A stretch of DNA of 64,000 bases from an uncultured Paraglaciecola sp. (GTDB lineage: Bacteria > Pseudomonadota > Gammaproteobacteria > Enterobacterales > Alteromonadaceae). The DNA lies in the NCBI RefSeq assembly GCF_913020055.1, contig NZ_CAJWCF010000007.1:19734-83733 (forward strand), in the 5' to 3' direction. The notes under the pieces were generated by a model. It had not been told where the DNA came from. It was given only the letters and a program-made list of their open reading frames with translations, and ran no database searches. The translations under genes were made by a program, and so were the position numbers. Below, piece after piece: positions 60,850 through 64,000 of the stretch (the stretch's first letter is position 1; each line of letters starts with the position of its first letter).

Positions 60850-60880
60850 CTTGAAACCTGGTCACAGGTTTCAAGCTTTT
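60850..60880. terminator. Hairpin between convergent genes
   Basis: Perfect 11-bp stem CTTGAAACCTG (60850-60860 with 60865-60875) with a 4-base loop, followed on the plus strand by CTTTT. It likely ends galM transcription; the T run is short. Confidence 0.7.
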
Positions 60881-60886
60881 AAAGGT

Positions 60887-61741
60887 TCATACCTTCTTAG
60901 ATTTAAAAGCGGGACGCATAAATAGACCACCGATAAGCAATAACGTTATCATGCTCATACTTGGAGTTGAAACAGCTCTAAATCGCTGCACATTTCCATC
61001 ATCAAAAATAAGTTGGGCTTCCTTTACTTCATTAACAACAGCTTTAAACTTCCGTTCATTTCTATCATCAAATACAAGTTGAGCTTCTTTAGCAGCACTA
61101 AAAAACGTACTAGGTGGATCAAGTGTTACTCCACAATTTCCCGGTACATAATAAGTTGGTGAAATAGCGTTTCCAATATCATCATCACTGTCATGGTAAG
61201 AGAAGAAACAATCTAAAATGTCCAATCCCGAAAGTTCGAGAATGGTGGATTCCTCTACATCAGAATCTTCGAGCCAATTCGCATCTAAAACTACTGAAAA
61301 AAGTCCACTTGGACCGACTGAATCATCTGGGAAATCAAAACACACAGCTTCGGGATTATTCAAGGGACTATCTGGGATCCAATCAGAAACGCCAATTCCC
61401 CCATCTGTAAGTCCCAAACCACCACCTGATATATTTTGTGAAGAGGCAAAACCCCCACCAGGGGTAATAGAGTAATCCTCGGTTATCCCAGAGCCAAGAC
61501 CATTAGCGTTAATCCCATCACCGGTTGACCCAATACAGAAGTCTGTTGCTTCCGACAATGGGATACCGACTGTATCTAGTTCTCCCTGACTTGGCGCTAT
61601 AGCATTAATTGTTATCAAGGCTGCATAGGTAGAAGTTGATATTCCGAGAAGCGCGACAAGCGCTAATGATGACATAGTCTTAGTCCGAGAAAACTTCATT
61701 ATAACTTTCAAATATCTGCAAAAATAATTACATATTTTCAT
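60887..61741 (-). CDS. Secreted protein with PEP-CTERM-like tail
   Basis: 284 residues; AAGGA lies 8 bases before the ATG at 61741. A long signal peptide ends near STYAA. The mature part is Gly/Asp/Ser-rich. The C-terminus (AVSTPSMSMITLLLIGG, then RPAFKSKKV) has the layout of a PEP-CTERM exosortase signal: a short polar motif, a membrane helix and a basic tail, but with STPS in place of PEP. Just before it are two ~20-residue tandem copies, EAQLVFDDRNERKFKAV and EAQLIFDDGNVQRFRAV. No exosortase gene is nearby. Function unknown; perhaps an extracellular-matrix component. Confidence 0.78.
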   Translation of the reverse strand: MKICNYFCRYLKVIMKFSRTKTMSSLALVALLGISTSTYAALITINAIAPSQGELDTVGIPLSEATDFCIGSTGDGINANGLGSGITEDYSITPGGGFASSQNISGGGLGLTDGGIGVSDWIPDSPLNNPEAVCFDFPDDSVGPSGLFSVVLDANWLEDSDVEESTILELSGLDILDCFFSYHDSDDDIGNAISPTYYVPGNCGVTLDPPSTFFSAAKEAQLVFDDRNERKFKAVVNEVKEAQLIFDDGNVQRFRAVSTPSMSMITLLLIGGLFMRPAFKSKKV

Positions 61742-62150
61742 TACAGTTTTCCTTTGTGTTGTTATGTATATTTTTTGAGTTGCGCGGTTAAGAATTGCAA
61801 ATCTTATAATCCACGGTAAGCGATCTCAAAACATCAACAATAAGCCGTTTGATTGCGAAACTAAGCTTGAAATTGTTATAACCAGGTGCCGTTAGAGGAG
61901 CCATCATTGTTGTCTTTAATAATGTGGTTGTTTAAATTTCGCACTGGAGAGGTTAAAAGATTTACCTGAATGTATATTGACATACGTCAAGATTTAACCG
62001 CCTTATAAAAGAGGATATTTTGGAAATATAAGGGGGCAGAGCCGTTTCAAATGAAATGAGTGTGGCTGTCCTGTTTATTGTTTTTTTTTGCTATCAATTT
62101 CCTGTATTAATTACCTCCTTGGCGTTTTGGTTCAGTTATAACTATTTGGA
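61742..62150. other. Gene-free interval
   Basis: 409 bp between two minus-strand genes with no convincing gene. It should hold the promoter of the PEP-CTERM-like gene. No sigma-54 or other motif could be supported by eye. Confidence 0.45.
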
Positions 62151-64000
62151 TTAAATGTATCTGCGTAGCTTCAATTCCAAACTCGCTATATCAATAGGTT
62201 TACTGAGGTAGTCGGTCATGCCTATTTCTAGGCAGTACTCTTTGTCTCCTTTCATGGCATTGGCGGTGAGTGCAATAATAGGCAGCTGAGTACAGCGCTT
62301 GCCTGCTTGGCCTTGTCTAATAAGCTGCGTCGCTTCAAACCCATCCATTACTGGCATCTGACAATCCATCAAGATTAAATCGAAGGGGGTTGGTGTAGGG
62401 CTATCTTGAAGCGTTTCTATTGCCTCTTTTCCATTTGCACAAATGACCGCATTGATCCCTAATTGCTTTAAAAGCTCTGACATCACAATTTGATTAATTT
62501 CATTATCTTCAACCACCATAATACGGGCTTGGGTAATGTCTTTTGGTTGGGCTGAATTGGCCAGTGACGGGTCTACTAACTTAGGGTTTTTTATTGATGT
62601 ATTTTCATCATAAACCTGCAGAGGGATGTTGATGCTAAAACAACTTCCTCTCTCCAATTGACTTTGGACCGTGACCGTACCACCCATCAAATGGCAAAGT
62701 TGTTGCACAATAGATAAACCTAATCCAGTGCCACCGAAGTTGCGAGTAGTGCTCGAGTCTGCTTGGGAAAATGGGCTGAATAGGTTTTTTTGTGCGTCTG
62801 TGGAAATGCCAATTCCAGTGTCTTCAACTTGGCATATTAAACATGAAGTCGAATTTTCGGTAGCCAGCTTAACGCGCAAAGTGACGCTGCCTTTGGTGGT
62901 GAACTTTAAGGCGTTACTGATCAGGTTATTTAAAATCTGTCTTAGGCGCACCGGATCACCATTAACAATGCCTAGATCGTGATAAGTGGGTTCAATGACA
63001 AAGTTTAATTCTTTTTCTGCAAAGGAGGGTTGCATAATTACAGCCAACTCATTGATTAATTTAGATTAATTGAAATTAATGTTTTCTAGCTCTACCTTAC
63101 CGGCTTCTATTTTAGATAAGTCTAGAATATCGTTGAGTAAGGATAATAAGGATTCGGCACTGGTACGGGCAATTTGCAGGTTGTAAGTTTGCTGGTCATT
63201 TAATGGTGTTTCCTTAAACCATTGCAACATGCCCAAAATACCGTTCATAGGGGTACGAATTTCATGACTCATATTGGCAAGAAACTGACTTTTAGCAAGA
63301 GCTGCAGCTTCTGCACGTTCCTTGGCTTGGGTTAAGGCTAATTGGTTTTCTATTTTTTCATCAATGTCTTGAAAAGAGCCGTACATTCGTACACATTTAT
63401 TATTTTCAAAAATAGCCTCTCCTATGGCTGCAACCCAGCGTTCTTGACCTGATGGGGTAATGATTTGCAATTCTTCATGCCAAGGCTCGCCAGTGGTCAT
63501 TGCCCTTTTTACCAACTTGGTAATTCTTTCCAGATTGTCCCCTGGTTTGTAAAAGGTGGAGGAGTTGGCTATGTTCGGCTTAAAATCTTTAGATACTCCG
63601 ATTATTTCTTTGGTCATTTGCGACCAGTACAAATCACTTGTTTTTACATTTAATTCCCATGCACCTATACGCCCTTGATTACTCATTATTTCTAGCATTT
63701 TTCGTTGTTTGCTTAGTCTTCGCTCGGTTTTACTGCGAGTTATTTCATTGCTAATCCATTGAGAAAACAACCAAATCAATTCCAATTCATACGCACTAAA
63801 ATCTTTGTCACGTGCATCGGGGCTTGAAAAATTAATTGTACCGTAGCGTTCACCTTCAACAATTAGAGGGGCGCCTATATAGCTTTCTAAACTTAAGGCT
63901 TCGTAACAAGGATGATTATTAATCATGCCTATGCACTTGGCTCAGGCCGATTTCACAGGCGCATGAATTATTGCTAAGTTTAACAATCGGTTAGGTATCT
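62151..64000 (-). pseudogene. GAF-PAS hybrid histidine kinase, interrupted by in-frame stops (5' partial)
   Basis: One frame runs through the whole region and off the right edge. It encodes a GAF domain (ESYIGAPLIVEGERYGTINFSS-like, key residues GERYGT), a PAS domain, HisKA with [10 protein letters not shown], HATPase (DTGIGI, GGTGLGLSI) and a C-terminal receiver with LMDCQMPVMDG. It is cut twice without frame change: TAA at 63066-63068, between HisKA and HATPase (Leu TTA is the simplest ancestor), and TGA at 63942-63944, in the GAF domain. The ATGs at 63926 and 63047 are internal. As written no full kinase can be made. Either a decaying gene or sequence errors. Confidence 0.82.

Noticed and set aside
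1..64000. CRISPR arrays, prophage, toxin-antitoxin or other defence systems
   Set aside because: No regular repeat-spacer array, phage structural gene, nuclease-helicase cluster or toxin pair is visible.

Overview
The window looks like a stretch of chromosome from a marine gammaproteobacterium of the Alteromonadales, most like the Glaciecola/Paraglaciecola/Alteromonas group. This rests on moderately AT-rich DNA, recognisable RdgC, PhoB/PhoR, RlmD and oligopeptidase B homologues, TonB-dependent uptake, many two-component and c-di-GMP proteins, a betaine cluster and a chromosomal Qnr-type pentapeptide protein. The genus assignment is inference. I see no rRNA, tRNA, CRISPR array, prophage or complete insertion sequence.

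Layout. 0-5.5 kb: a hybrid sensor kinase with beta-propeller input (5' end outside the window), translationally coupled to a REC-GGDEF-EAL protein. 5.7-11.4 kb: an M49-like metallopeptidase lipoprotein, an HDOD protein, rdgC and a sensor kinase. 11.8-13.9 kb: phoB-phoR. 14.1-18.2 kb: a four-gene MacAB-like ABC exporter with adaptor, ATPase and two FtsX permeases. 18.4-24.9 kb: a serine hydrolase, oligopeptidase B, a metzincin-type protease and a NUDIX gene broken by an amber codon. 25-31.6 kb: a conserved protein of unknown role, a tonB/ECF sigma/anti-sigma unit, a frameshifted DUF2989-like lipoprotein, a HAD-like lipoprotein and a TPR protein. 32-34 kb: the qnr homologue and rlmD. 34.3-38.7 kb: betB-betA-BCCT transporter. 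38.9-41.3 kb: a BtuB-like receptor behind a cobalamin riboswitch and a long structured leader. 41.4-51 kb: a methyltransferase, two substrate-binding-type proteins (one frameshifted), a frameshifted diguanylate cyclase, an M24 peptidase homologue, a PhyH-like oxygenase, and a fused E1 alpha/beta 2-oxoacid dehydrogenase divergent from a LysR regulator. 51-59.3 kb: a nine-gene cobalamin operon (btuD-btuC-cobT-cobS-cobU-cobC-cobQ-cobO-btuF) behind a second cobalamin riboswitch. 59.4-64 kb: an aldose 1-epimerase lipoprotein, a secreted protein with a PEP-CTERM-like tail, and a hybrid kinase with in-frame stops running off the right edge.

The strongest theme is vitamin B12. The outer-membrane receptor, BtuC, BtuD and BtuF, and the adenosylation and nucleotide-loop genes sit in two transcription units about 18 kb apart, each headed by its own riboswitch. 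This fits uptake and remodelling of external corrinoids; no CbiB gene is present in the window.

The second theme is gene disruption. Five genes carry single-base lesions: an in-frame TAG in the NUDIX gene, a +1 shift in the DUF2989-like gene, a one-base loss in an A run of the diguanylate cyclase, a one-base gain in a T run of a substrate-binding protein, and in-frame TAA plus TGA in the terminal kinase. Whether these are true pseudogenes, recoding or assembly errors cannot be settled from the sequence alone.
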